Assembly: GCF_964340395.1 (NCBI RefSeq)
Contig: NC_135562.1
Span: forward strand, 13,518,043 to 13,582,042
Reading direction: 5' to 3'
Length of the DNA stretch: 64,000 nucleotides
Origin: Glandiceps talaboti
Taxonomy: Eukaryota > Hemichordata > Enteropneusta > Spengelidae
A program made the position numbers and the translations under genes. Positions 34,781-56,119 of this stretch are shown here, one piece after another. Numbering within the stretch: position 1 is the first letter of the stretch; the number at the start of each line of letters is the position of its first letter. A model generated the notes under the pieces. That model did no database searches. It saw nothing but the letters and a program-made list of their open reading frames with translations, and was not told the DNA's origin.

Positions 34781-34995
34781 CGAGAAATAGTGGATGCGGG
34801 AACTTACATCAACTTAAAAAGACCGTATAAAACTGTCTGTAATGGCTGTACATCTGACGAGAAGAAATCAATCACACAGCGACCATGTGGAAAACAACGG
34901 AAAACATAACTACCTGAACTAGACACTCACACAGAAAACATAAAATGAAACATCTACGTATCCCACCTATTCTTAAATTGATCGTATATTTTTTA
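34781..34995 (+). repeat. Right half of the interrupted R1 repeat
   Basis: It continues R1 exactly where 17516 stops ('cgagaaatag', 'catcaacttaaaaaga', 'aacggaaaacataactacct', 'cccacctattct'). Confidence 0.85.
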
Positions 34996-35320
34996 AAGAC
35001 TTAACCATATATCGCTCGTCCATCTGTTTGTCTGGAATTTATCTGTTTATATATTTTACCTGTGGACTAACACTGAAAACTCACCACATGGCCATTTTAC
35101 ATGATCAAACATACCTATCACCAATACCTATACCAACTTTACCAAAAAATACTAAAATACCAACTTTTATGTAAATCGAGCACATGCATAGATACTAGTA
35201 TAGGTATCATTCGCTAAACGTCATTCCATGAATTTCAAATTTGAGACAATGATTTCTCGATTTGTCTGTTCTTTTTCGCGGCTACATCTCACCTCATTTG
35301 TCTCTCTCTTTTTCCACCTG

Positions 35321-35369
35321 TAGGAATCACTACCTGAGGTAAAAATATAAACATATCTAACCGGTAACC
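35321..35369 (+). promoter_or_regulatory. 5'UTR intron acceptor and leader of gene B
   Basis: 'ctctctctttttccacctgtag' ends at 35323, 46 nt before the ATG. It is positioned like the acceptors of genes A and C. Confidence 0.55.
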
Positions 35370-37328
35370 ATGACGACGATAGAAGGAAGCGAAGCATTTG
35401 ATTCAAATCTAAACGTTGATAAGGACATTGATAAGATTGAGGACGCGGCTCCTCCAACTGGAGACATACAAGAAGAAACTCCAAAACCAGTGGAGACTTC
35501 GGAAGACGTTCCCGCTGAGGAGGAACCTGTAAGCGAAGAAACACCAGAAGCGGATCCCGTTACCGTAATAGACGAAACTCCGGTAACTGACGAAGCTGCC
35601 GTTAGTGAACAAGTAGCTGAAATAGAAGAAGCTGGTAGTAAGGAAACTCCAGCAGTGGAGGAAGAGTCTACTCCCCCTAAAGGCGATGTTGAGGAAGAGG
35701 GGGCTAAAACAGAGGAACCTGCTGCCGCGGAATTACCAGAGGCAGTAGAAGAGGAAAAGAAAAGTGATGAGGTCGAGACTGAGAAACAATCTCCTGAAGT
35801 ACCACCCGTGGTAGAAGAAGCTAAAGACACCCCTCTGCCAGCCGAAGCTGAAAGTGCATCACCAGAAACAGAAACAAAAGATGTAGCGGAAGAAACTAAA
35901 CCTAAAGATGATGAGGAAGCATCTGCGCCAGCCGATGAGACCAAAAGTGAAGAGGGTAAGTGGAGTACTTATATATTTGTCATTCAAAAATTATTTCTTA
36001 CGATTTTGGCTACCATCCATAAAGAGGTAGTTAACGTTGACTCAGAAATGAATCGATAGGTAGTAATATCCATGGTGATCAAATAAAATCCAATGATCCT
36101 GTGAGATCTAATCGAAGTGATCCAGTCCTTCTTTTCACCCCAAACCATGTACCATACATTTGTAGCAGTGACTAGTCCATCTGACCGCTACATTGATTCT
36201 GAAAATAAGACGACCACAGTGACAAAGACCATTTGGTCAAAAAATGACATACCATTCTATAATCAATCATATCTTATTTGCATAATTGAAAAACTAGCTG
36301 TCCACTTTGCAATCGTTTCGAAAGAAGTGTCACTAGAGGGCGCCCCACGTGACGAAAAATGAGAGGCGCCATCGTGGAACAATACATGAGACATCAACAC
36401 AATATATATCATACTGTAATATACTAAAGCAACTACGTGAGTTCTTGTGTATTATGTGAAACAACATTTGTCTAAGTCTGTGTTTGTCACTTAATACATT
36501 GCAAAAAGCCAAAAAATGTGTAAAAGTGTTTGTTATTGTACGTAGGTACAATAACAAACATTTTACGCATTTATGCTTGTACAATTCATTGACCTACAAA
36601 CAAGGACTTGGTATATGTTGTTTCACGTTGATTTTTCAAGAAGGAAGCCATGATAAAATTGTTATGTAAATTCAAATTCAAAATAAATACCCAATCCTCA
36701 TGCATACGGTCACTTTAAGCAAAGTTAACAGAATGGTTTGAGTGCTTGAGAATGAAACCAACTTTGCCATGTAACGCTGGGATGATAGTTTTTCAAATAA
36801 AAGTCTGTTCTCTCATATCACTTTCTGAGCCAAAAGCTGCTTCTGAACAGCACCCCTAGTGGCCAAACTACACAATCTTTTGTCTTTCTGATAATCGGAC
36901 TACATGGCTTATTGAGCACTTCTGTAACTGTAAAATACCCGTTTGTGGGTAGGAAAAAAGTAGCAAAAATTTTGCGCCTGATCCACTTTCGGGTCATGGT
37001 CGTCATGCAATATTGTGACGGTTGATGGAGATAGTGTCGATTTCTAAAATTGAAAGATTTCATTCAAGAAGGTGATCTCTGATGACGTTTAAGGTGAATG
37101 TCATGACGTCAACCATCCCATATTAAAGTCGCGTGACGTTAAGGTAAGCGTAACTACTAGCAACAAATAAACACACACGTATATCCAAGTAAACACTAAT
37201 ATTGCCTCGCCAAATGTGTCAAATTATTGAACTATAAATTTGTTCTCTTTGTTTTGTTACCAGTAACAGAAACGAAGGAAGAGGACAAATCGGAGCCAAA
37301 GAAGGAAAGGTCCTGTGTGATTTTGTAA
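35370..37328 (+). CDS. Gene B: acidic, signal-less protein with C-terminal CAAX box; GH9-less paralogue of genes A and C
   Basis: Exons 35370-35955 and 37264-37328 (GTAAGT donor, phase 1; 216 aa). The protein is Glu/Pro/Ala/Thr/Val-rich with repeated EE and ETP runs, has no signal peptide or membrane segment, and is likely disordered. The N-terminus MTTIEGSEAFDSNLNVDKD matches the start of gene A (MTTIEENE) and of gene C (D-x-NLN-I-DK). The second exon encodes only VTETKEEDKSEPKKER followed by SCVIL-stop, a CAAX box preceded by basic residues, predicted to be geranylgeranylated. It has the same entry phase as the last exon of gene A (HARCTIL). No GH9 exons are found between its exons or downstream before gene C. 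I infer first plus last exon of a GH9-type gene with the catalytic cassette absent. Function is unknown; a membrane-peripheral scaffold is possible. Confidence 0.75.
36455..36627. mobile_element. Foldback element in the intron of gene B
   Basis: Near-palindrome centred at 36540: 'gtttgttattgtac' faces 'gtacaataacaaac', and the outer arms 'gtgaaacaacat' and 'atgttgtttcac' also pair with mismatches between. Probably a miniature inverted-repeat element; no target duplication was resolved. Confidence 0.65.
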
Positions 37329-37501
37329 TACATATGAGAAGCAATTCGTATAAAAGGAGTCCGGAAAATGTAACGATCTAACATATTTATGGAAAGAAGT
37401 TCTGGTTTAAGATTCTGGAGCAATTTATTTGTATGTTTTGTTAGTTGCTAGGACAACCGGCGTTTCGACATTATGTAAATGGTATTCGTTTGATAAGAAG
37501 T

Positions 37502-37760
37502 ACAACTAAAATCACGAAACCTGATCATGACTGAAAAAGTCGTCTGGCTCGGCAAAAATCTTACCAACATTGCTACAGTTTATCGTCTGGCTCAACAAAA
37601 AAAATTACTTACAATACTATATTCTATTTATCGTCTGTCTCAGGAAAACATCTTACGAATAAGAGACATTTGTCTAGCCAGACGTTAAAATGTAGCAGTG
37701 TTCTTCAGATTTTTGCCGCGCCAGACGACGTTTTGTCTCAGGTTTCGCGATTTTAACTGT
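37502..37760. mobile_element. Miniature inverted-repeat element in the 3' region of gene B
   Basis: Arms of about 95 nt: the left reads ACAACTAAAATCACGAAACC and the right, reverse-complemented, reads ACAGTTAAAATCGCGAAACC. Both continue with 'gtcgtctgg.(t/g)cggcaaaaatct'. It lies 170 nt past the stop and may be part of the 3'UTR. Confidence 0.7.
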
Positions 37761-38071
37761 AATAGATCAGAATGCATATAACTGAAACAGTATTATAGTA
37801 AATATATGGCGAATAGATAGCATGTTAAGCTTATCGGAAAGACTTTAGGGATTGTGGGATTTTTTCCAAGTTCAAAGACTGGCTTATATGTATTTCATTA
37901 TACTGATGACGGTTTATTATCTTCTCAGTGTTCACTATGAACCTATTTAGTTTATATATTTTTTGTATACAATAGATTTTTTGGGTCACTTCAAAAGGCA
38001 AGCTATTGTAGATAGTTTAACAATTATTGTGTATTTTATTTTGTTTTTAGCCTGTCTAATGTAATTTTCCG

Positions 38072-38157
38072 TATGTATGTATGTATGTATGTATGTATGT
38101 ATGTATGTATGTATGTATGTATGTATGTGTGTGTGTGTGTATGTATGTGTTTATGTA

Positions 38158-38194
<37 letters not shown>

Positions 38195-38271
38195 ATGTAT
38201 GTATGTATGTATGTATGTATGTGTGTGTGTATGTGTGTATGTATGTATGTATGTGTGTATGTGTGTATGTG

Positions 38272-38303
<32 letters not shown>

Positions 38304-38345
38304 TGTATGTATGTATGTATACTATGTATGTATGTATGTATGTGC
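38072..38345. repeat. (GTAT)n/(GTGT)n microsatellite
   Basis: About 270 nt of GTAT units interspersed with GTGT blocks. Three long open frames across it are artefacts. Confidence 0.95.
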
Positions 38346-38457
38346 GTGCGCACGCATGTATATATGGGTCTGTCTGTCTGTCTGTCTGCCTGTCTGGTTG
38401 GCTGTCTGTCTCTGTGTCACTCGGTCATACCTTGTTTAGCATGTGGTTTGTGGGACA

Positions 38458-38888
38458 AATAAAAGCCCACCTAGCGTTAATAGGTGGTATACATACCGAT
38501 ATATCTAGTAAGTTTTATTTTTTTCAGGGTGTAATTAATCTTGTTTCCCTGATAATAGACACTTATGTTTACACGTTTGATACTTAGGAAATATTTAGTT
38601 TTTTGTCAACATCAATCTTTTAATTTGTAGTTTGTAGTTTCAATCAATGTCTGACGAATATACAGATGTTTAAAATGTAGGGGTAACTTTAGAAAGCTTA
38701 AAACTCATCAAACTGTGAGAGTTTCTAAAACTTTGGTACTGTTCTTGTACTCGACACATAATATCATACCTGTTTAACTTAGCCACCATCCAATGAAACG
38801 TTTGTTTTATATTTACTTTTCTTTTATCATATTATTCATTGTTTCCATCTATTGTTGATTATTTGTTTGTATTTTCCGGTGGAATAAA
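38458..38888 (+). promoter_or_regulatory. Candidate polyadenylation signals of gene B
   Basis: AATAAA occurs at 38458-38463 and 38883-38888. Which one, if either, is used cannot be told from the sequence. Confidence 0.25.
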
Positions 38889-40301
38889 ATTCAATTTAAT
38901 TCAATTCAATTGTGTTCGAATCAATTCAATTCAATTCAATGTAATTCAATTTAATTCATTTTATTGAAATGGGTCCTGAGTTAATATTTGATATGCACAT
39001 ACACGTGAAAGAATTCTATAGCCTTCGTGTTACAGATATACGTATTGTCGTCGGGGTCGGAAATTCCGCCAGTTTGACGCTGCGAGAAGAGTGTATAAAC
39101 TGTGGGTTCAACATTCTGACTAGAGGCTATTATACCACCAGTCCTGTAGTGTTTAGTTTAAGATTTAATACTCTTAATTTGCAAGATAAAGGAGGAAACT
39201 ATGTTGTTCCTGCCCTTAGATTAGAACATTCTCTCCTACTATAATAGTATTGACATAGATTTACAAGGATCTCCGAGTCAAGGTGTCTGCACTAAGTTTT
39301 CAGCCTATAGGCTATATGGTTAAACCAGCAACGCCTCTTTGAAGGTATGCTACTCCAGAGATGACATTGGGCCAATTTCTAAATTTGCCTGTGAATGCTA
39401 CAGTGAAGACATTCGATTCGGCGACTCATGATATCACCAAAGATGGTGTCTATGACAGCTAGAGGTCATTCATGACAAGATATAGCGGATGTGAATAACT
39501 GCACAGTATTAACCTATCCACACGTTGAAGGTACAAAACTACGTTGTATAACGTGCGTAAACAATTGTTTTCTGCATGAACTTTTCTCTGGAGATGATTA
39601 ATGAAAAGAATAGGCTAAGATAAAAAGTGCGCAGGAAGCATTATTTTTTGCCCCCCCCCCTCCCTCCTCCCCGTCCTCCTTCCCCTATCTCGCTTTTATT
39701 AGATGTTCCAATCACAGATTTGGATTTTATCCTGAGAAGCCGAAAATTTTAATTATAATGACATTCAGCCGTTAATAAAGGCCGTGGGCTATTTGAAGAA
39801 TGGGGCGTGAAGGTATTCATTATTTGTTGTACATCATGGTGCTCCCAATTTTCAATGAGAATGAAACTTTACAAATGGTAGCAGTGGGTAATTACAAGCA
39901 TTGTTCTCGCGTTTCTTCAAGCATGGTATGTCCATGTTTGTTTAAGAGTTGAAGTAGTTGTTATCACAGACAAGTAAGAATTGTAATCTGTTAAGATATT
40001 GAAACATTTATCTGGTGTTAACGCGCTCTAAGTATATCGATCACAACATTGGATTTCATATATTTGTAATCCGTGAAGAAACAACAAGAGTATGATATGC
40101 AAATTAGTAAACTGTGATAGAAAATGTATTGCCACGTGCTGACGATAACTGACGAACGATATCGCTGTATGCAAATGAGAATAAAATCTCCTTATATGGC
40201 ATATCGCCGTTCCTGTTAGATACACATACAAACTATAATTATGAATAATAGGATGAAAATACACTTCAAAGACATTTTGGCAAATTATCTATTCACACGC
40301 A

Positions 40302-40337
<36 letters not shown>

Positions 40338-41170
40338 GAGAAAAAAGATGGTTTCTAGGAAAGCATTTGTTTTTAGTAATCCATCTGATCGAGAACAATA
40401 TTTTCTCCGGAAAATAACTACATGTTCGTTAATTTATTGCATGGCGGAGAGGGAAGGGTCAGTGGCCCAAGTGCATGCATAAGCTTATATGTATGATTAC
40501 TTTCCATCTGTGGGACGGAATGATGCTAGACAAATCAAAATCACGTCGAAATAGCTTTCACACAATTCTTTGTTGGGGTAGAAATAACACACTTCTACGG
40601 AAATCACGACATAGGCAACCTTCGACTATAAGAAAGCACTGCCACAGGGAACAATTACAAGTATAAAAATAAATAATACAATGGGTTCTCTTAGCAATAC
40701 GAACCGCCATGTCAACTCTCGGGAGTAAAAATGACGACACTTTTTGACCAACAATTTTAACATTAATAATTTTCTCTAATGTTTTCCACCCCACGGATAA
40801 TCTTTAAAGTTCTACAGCATTATAGCAATACTATAGTAGATTCGATAACCGCAAAGAATTATATAACTTGAAGGTTCCTTTAAATGAACCCACGTGACAG
40901 TTACGTAGTACAATGTATGTATGTGACATCTAGCCATGGACGTATACCTCTTAAGTACATTCATGATCAATTCAACCTGACGATTTGGACTATGTTGATA
41001 TACTATGGGGGGGGGGGGGGGCAAAAGGCCGGGGGGGGGGGGGGCAAGATGACCAGGGGGCAACGAACTGGGGGATGGCAACATGCTGGGGGAGGGGGGG
41101 GGCACGGTCCGGCCCGGGGGGTGGGGGTGGCAACATGCCTTTGATTATGTGGATAAAGTTACCTTGAAGT
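38889..41170. other. Gene-free interval
   Basis: It contains (AATTC)n-like sequence at 38888-38960, a (CA)n run at 40302-40335 and a guanine-rich block at 41008-41130. No exon is recognised; the open frame at 38969-39244 is unremarkable. Confidence 0.45.
41008..41130. repeat. Guanine-rich tract with several runs of 5-14 G
   Basis: At least seven G-runs of five or more bases occur on the + strand within about 120 nt, so the tract is able in principle to form G-quadruplexes. Confidence 0.85.
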
Positions 41171-41199
41171 CAAGATGGTGTGATCGCTAAATCGGGTCA

Positions 41200-42010
41200 A
41201 ATGTGTGACCATTTGAGGACTCGAAATCTTGCTATCACTGAGAAGCGCCACCCCACTGTGAGTGTAATCAATATCATATCAACTGACAATCCTATAGTTT
41301 TTGGTTGTGGCTATCATAGTTTGCCGATAACTAGATGTCCGCAGTAGTCTTGACTACAACCTTGGTAAACGTGCGACTCGTAACTTGGTATTCACTATTT
41401 ACATGTATAAAATGGACTAATGAATACACGATATACATATGGCATTCGACTGGCAGTGAGCTTTTTTTAAAAATGGTCTATGAGAAATGTAGAATGAAAC
41501 TTATGTCATTCTTTGAAAGGATTCAACGAAAATGGTGAATTCATGTCTGTCAAGTACACTGTAATCAATATACTTCATAGTGAGATCGCGATTGAGACCT
41601 CCACAACACTGATAGTGATACACTCAGTGTCAGACACGCGTACGTCCTTGCAGTCATGAAATTATAACCCGTTCCATGTTGGTATTCACTGACACCCGTT
41701 TGACACAATCAGACAGCCCCCCAATAAGAACATGTACATTTTACACTTTAAAGATAGCAAGATCGCCAATTTCTTGCTACATTTTGACTAAATGAATTAA
41801 AATACACGATTTAAACTAGCTAGACGCAGACACGCGGACGCCAATGTTTTGATGTCTGCATTTGATGTCTGCATGGTGGCATAACATAGTTCATTTTAGA
41901 AAAAAGTGTCGCAAGAAAACCATATACATTTAGTCTGAAGTATATTATTTAAATTAATTGTCTCATTGGTGGTTGTATCAAACAGAGTGAGTGAACACTA
42001 ACATGAAGTA
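41200..42010. repeat. Dispersed repeat family copy related to 5040-5780
   Basis: It shares diverged blocks including 'gacacgcggacgcca', 'gtctgcatggtg' and 'ttgctatcactgagaagcgccac' with the copy in intron 2 of gene A. Confidence 0.5.
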
Positions 42011-42204
42011 ACCCTAAACCCTTTACTCTCCCTGCGCTATATATTTTGCAGTGTGCTTGTGTTGTCGTTTTTCTTTTCTTTTCCAATAATTCTGACGCCC
42101 ATTAACGAATAGTCAATAATGTATTGCATATATATCTTAATGCAACGCTGTTTTCATGAAATGTTGATTGGTCAATTGATGACAAATTTACTATTAGATC
42201 GTAG

Positions 42205-42608
42205 TAATGCCCCGGGGGCGGTACCAGTGGCCAACTCTGGCAGGGGTGTGTGGCCAGTGCTGGAAACCCCAGGCCCTATTTTAGACCCACATTGACCAAA
42301 AATCAAGACCCCATTTTAGACCATTACTGGTTTCTAAAAGATGAAAGTTTAGACCTAACTACATTTTCCTTAGGAGGCATCATTTTGGGGCAATTAATGG
42401 CAATTACAATTTGGTAATAAGGACAGTGGACCACATTTTAGACCAAGCAAAATAAAAAATAATGGAAAGTGGACCCCATTTTAGACTCTTCAACTCGAAA
42501 AAACACACCCCATTTCAGACCAAAAGAGCTAGAAAATACACCCTAAAGGGCGGCACATATACGTATACTCATATAAGGGGAGTAGCCCGGGATCCCCGGG
42601 GGTAATGC
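42205..42608. mobile_element. Element with CCCCGGGGG ends and internal 'CCCCATTTTAGACC' repeats
   Basis: 'taatgccccgggggc' at the left end faces 'ccccgggggtaat' at the right end. Between them the motif (C)CCCATTTTAGAC(C) or close variants occurs about six times at irregular 40-100 nt spacing. Probably a non-autonomous DNA transposon with internal tandem motifs; class not assigned. Confidence 0.55.
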
Positions 42609-44660
42609 GTCCAGACCGTACCGACGTTTAACACTGCCATATAAAGTTTGTTCTAGACATTTCATTTGCACATTCATCAAAAACAAGGTCTGGTAAGTGA
42701 CAGTGTGTGTGTGTGTGTGTTGACGATAATGGAATAGTTTTCCCTCGAGTAAAGAATCATTCCTCATCAGGAAATAAAATGGTCTAAATGAAACCTTTCA
42801 GTGGTCAATATACGCAAGGCGGAACATGTTCCATAATGGCACCAGTTTTGAACAAAATAGACGGCGAATCTGCATTAGAATTTAAATTCTCGTGAGTACG
42901 ATGTTTACTTAAGAAAGGATGGCTGGCGGACGATGTTTCCACAGGCAACATGAAAGAATAGGTGACACCGCTCGTTACAGCTCCATTAGATGGCCAATCT
43001 CATTGTCCGAATATATAGTGCCTCACAACAATTGCATAACGACGACTTCTGAAAAGAAGGGCTTAACAAAAGCGGATCAATCTATTGCCACTATTCCACG
43101 CTACCGTGAACGCTTTCACTACTACCTCACCACGGTGTCCAAATCGTGGTTTAAACTTTCCAAACAGATCATGTGTATCCGTGAATTATGATGTTAGCGT
43201 TTGACCCTTGACATAACTTGCATAGTCAATGCGGATTAATCATTTCCTACCAAAGCCTAATTACCACTTGGAAGACCACTGGAGTTGAGCAAACAGATTT
43301 AACATCACCGGGTCGGTGAAAATAGAATATAGCTGTATGTCAGCTGCCGCGATGGACATAGTCAGACAGCATGTTTATGATAGGTAAGTACAAACTGTCC
43401 TGATAGCCTCTAGCATTGATATAGTATGAGACACCATAGCATTGCTACTAGTAACATCAGTACAGCATGGTCCATGTCAACAGACTTCGCAATACAAATA
43501 GGGAAATACCAGGTGATTGAATTTACTCTATTATGCACACCAGTGAAGGTCATTCATAGATAGCAAGAAAAGTAAACTTGACAATGGGCGTATATTCTTT
43601 TTTTGTAATATTAACTTGAACTCGACCATGGCTTCTCCAAATAAGTGTACACCGTGATTTGATAACAAGACAGGAGCTATAATTACTGACTCTATCTATC
43701 GAGTAAAGATCCTCTAAAACCATTGTTTTAATGACTTGTCTTGTTTCACTCTGTTAGTCCACATTGTTGTAAAACTAGATCATTAAAGTGTATTTATAAC
43801 TGTGTACTGTTCAAGTCGAACACCTAATCACAAGCATGCTACTAACTTAACGATTGCGCATGCTCACACCTATTTGTGTTCTTTATGGACCAGTAGTCGT
43901 TCCCGCAGGGTAATCGGGGTATAATGTGTGTGTATTTATCGTTTGGATGTTTGGCATAACTGAACAAATATTTTGTAAGGCGTAACACTGCGAGTTTAAA
44001 AGGATCAACCATGGACTATTTCGCATATCTCAACACAGCTCGCCTAACTATACCCATGTACACATGTACTGAGTTCAACTTCCATTTGTACCTGCCAACA
44101 TCGTTAATTGGTGGTCTGAGGAAATATTTTATCTGAACGATATCAAGGCAAGGTTAATGTTTTGTCCATAAATATTATAATATATCTATAAATCAGTGTT
44201 GAATGTATGCTGTTGTGATGTAATATCTAGCTATTAAGATATCATAATGCCATTCTCTCTCCCCACCGTGTTAGATTAGATAAGAGGGTTATCTAGAAGA
44301 TTATACTGGTAAAAATATACTGTATGTCCAAAATAAACACCCACCAACACATACATACATAAACACACAGATAGACAGACAGACAGACAGAGACACATGT
44401 ATACACACACACAATTGGACAGCGCTTTGAGTGCAGTGTGGGAAAGCTCTATATAATATTAGCCTTATTAGTAAAAGTTAATAGTACATTTACATCAGGG
44501 TTAAATTGCTATTATTTTAGCCTCACATCCGGTCATGTGGGTGGTATGTTTGAAAGGTATGAGCAAAAACTCTCCATACGACCTGAATCTAGAATGTTAT
44601 CTCTGGAGTGGTGGGTGGGTGAAAACTATTGAAACATTGACGGGAGCGTATAATGCCAAA
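42609..44660. other. Gene-free interval
   Basis: No exon recognised. Short open frames at 42919-43191 and 44438-44632 show no domain features. Confidence 0.4.
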
Positions 44661-44663
44661 CAA

Positions 44664-44909
44664 ACAAACCAACCAACCAACCAACCAACCAACCAATCAA
44701 TCAAACAAACAAACAAACAAACAAACAAACAAACAAACAAACAACAACAGTCACATGATGTACTGATGCATGCATTGGGCTATGGGTTGTAAAATTTGCT
44801 TTGAGGTTGGGGTGGGATAGAAAACCATGTTGGTATTCACAGATGCATTCAATACCCCCATGTGATCAAAACAACAACAACAACAACAACAACAATAACA
44901 ACAACAACG

Positions 44910-44941
<32 letters not shown>

Positions 44942-44951
44942 CACTACTACC

Positions 44952-45025
<74 letters not shown>

Positions 45026-45077
45026 CACTACCACTACTACTACTACTACTACTAATACTACTACTACTACTACCACC

Positions 45078-45146
<69 letters not shown>

Positions 45147-45150
45147 GCTA
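44664..45150. repeat. (CAAC/CAAA)n, then a long (CTA/CCA)n trinucleotide tract
   Basis: A CAAC/CAAA block runs to about 44750, then CAA, CTA and CCA triplets run nearly unbroken from 44870 to 45147. All frames are open through it, so poly-Thr, poly-Val and poly-Tyr translations are artefacts. Confidence 0.95.
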
Positions 45151-45439
45151 CTATTACAGATGATTGTATTATTTATACGCTCGCGAACAACACATCTAGG
45201 AACTTTGGTGTGTTTATCTTTCTGTGTAAGGTAAAAAAAATCCTAAAAATACTCGGTACTGGAAATCACGATGTATATGTATATAAGAATGGCTAACATG
45301 CATTAGAAAGGTAGAATCTAGGGATATTGACGTTTATGATATATATATATGATGTGTTATAGTAATTGAATCACTTTCGTTTTTGAAATATTTTGTACGG
45401 CTAATTTGAGGATCACATGGTGTATATAATGTCTCCTGA

Positions 45440-45614
45440 AAGCAACAACAACAACAACAAAAACAAAAACAACAACAACAACAACATCAACAAACAATGA
45501 CACAGCCATACATACATACATACATACATACATACATACACACATACATACATACATACATACATACATACATACATACACACATACATACATACATTCA
45601 TACATACATACATT
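45440..45614. repeat. (CAA)n and (CATA)n microsatellites
   Basis: CAA-rich to about 45490, then CATA units with CACA interruptions from 45509 to 45614, about 200 nt upstream of gene C. Confidence 0.9.
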
Positions 45615-45810
45615 AACAACGACAGCAGAAGTAAGTAACACCAATACACAATACAACATTTATAAATAATTAACAACGATAATGATAATAACAATTACGT
45701 AAACATACAGACAACAACAAGAATAACAACAACATAAATAACAACATATAAGTTTATGCTATAATTTACATACACAATTTATAGGTACTGAGTTGTGCTT
45801 GTAAATCTGT

Positions 45811-45867
45811 TTCAGGTAAAACAACAACAAGAACAAGAACAAGAACAGACAGACAATCGCGAACACG
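45811..45867 (+). promoter_or_regulatory. 5'UTR intron acceptor and leader of gene C
   Basis: 'gtaaatctgtttcag' ends at 45815. The 52-nt leader that follows is CAA/GAA-rich and free of ATG before the start at 45868. Confidence 0.5.
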
Positions 45868-55088
<9,221 letters not shown>

Positions 55089-55414
55089 AGATGTCTCCTT
55101 TTAAACCTGGAACCGCAAAAAAATGACACAATGTCTGTTTACATGGAAAACGAGTCGTTTATTTGAATAAGATGAAGGTATAAATATCGTCGGCGAAGAC
55201 AGCATAATATACCATAGTCTGACTAATCGGTATAGCAATGGGCTTAGTATATGTGTGTTGTGGATGGAAATAGAGTTATTCAGTATAAACTATATCAGTT
55301 TTTAACACTCGGTCCACTTTCAAGCAGCAAACATAGGTGCAATGTTTATGTTCTTTTTCTTCTCTACTGTAATGTATAATGTTTTGTGCGATGGGCCGAG
55401 GCCTTTGCATTTGT

Positions 55415-55420
55415 AATAAA
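55415..55420 (+). promoter_or_regulatory. Polyadenylation signal of gene C
   Basis: AATAAA lies 327 nt after the proposed stop at 55086-55088, with GT-rich sequence following it. Confidence 0.5.
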
Positions 55421-55649
55421 GCATTCACTATTGTGGATGGACCCTTTAGTTTTGCAATAGAGACAAAATGGACTTACTTGGAGAAGCGAGAAAAATAACA
55501 TTTAGGAGTAGGGGTCAATAAACTATTATTATATACTAAAATTTGACGTAATAGGACACACATAATTGTCATCATTTTGAGTCCTGTGTGTGTGTCCTCT
55601 TGGTTATATGATATAGCAATGGCAAGGGCTTTCAGACTGTACACGTATT

Positions 55650-56006
55650 AGGGAGCCTTCAGGATTTACAGAGAGGGGGGGGGGAATCGGGGGGGGGGGT
55701 TCACATTTTACAAACCTGTTCTTGGGGGAGGGTCATATTTTGCATTTGTGACCAAATTGAAGATTCAATTATTGTCAATTTGTTTTGTATGTTTTGACTG
55801 ATGTAAAAGTGAGATGAGCACTCAACATTTATTTTTACGAGTACTTTACGTGAAAAAATACAAAAATTAAAATACATATATTGTAAGAAAGTTGTTTAAT
55901 AAAACGATACATTTTGTTGATTGTACCCATCTCACCTTATCACTCACACTGTACGTGAATGTTGTTGTTAAAATATGATGGTGATGGTAGCAGTGATGAT
56001 GATGAC

Positions 56007-56047
<41 letters not shown>

Positions 56048-56064
56048 GGATGATGAGGATGATG

Positions 56065-56119
<55 letters not shown>

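Noticed and set aside
35357-35944. 195-aa Ser-rich minus-strand frame
   Set aside because: Antisense shadow of the acidic exon 1 of gene B, whose codons read as Ser-rich on the other strand.
38073-38587. Long Cys/Val/Tyr/Met open frames in three frames
   Set aside because: They are translations of a (GTAT)n/(GT)n microsatellite, open in every frame because the unit contains no stop.
44849-45296. Poly-Thr, poly-Val and poly-Tyr open frames
   Set aside because: Produced by the (CTA/CCA)n tract on either strand; no flanking coding signal or splice sites.
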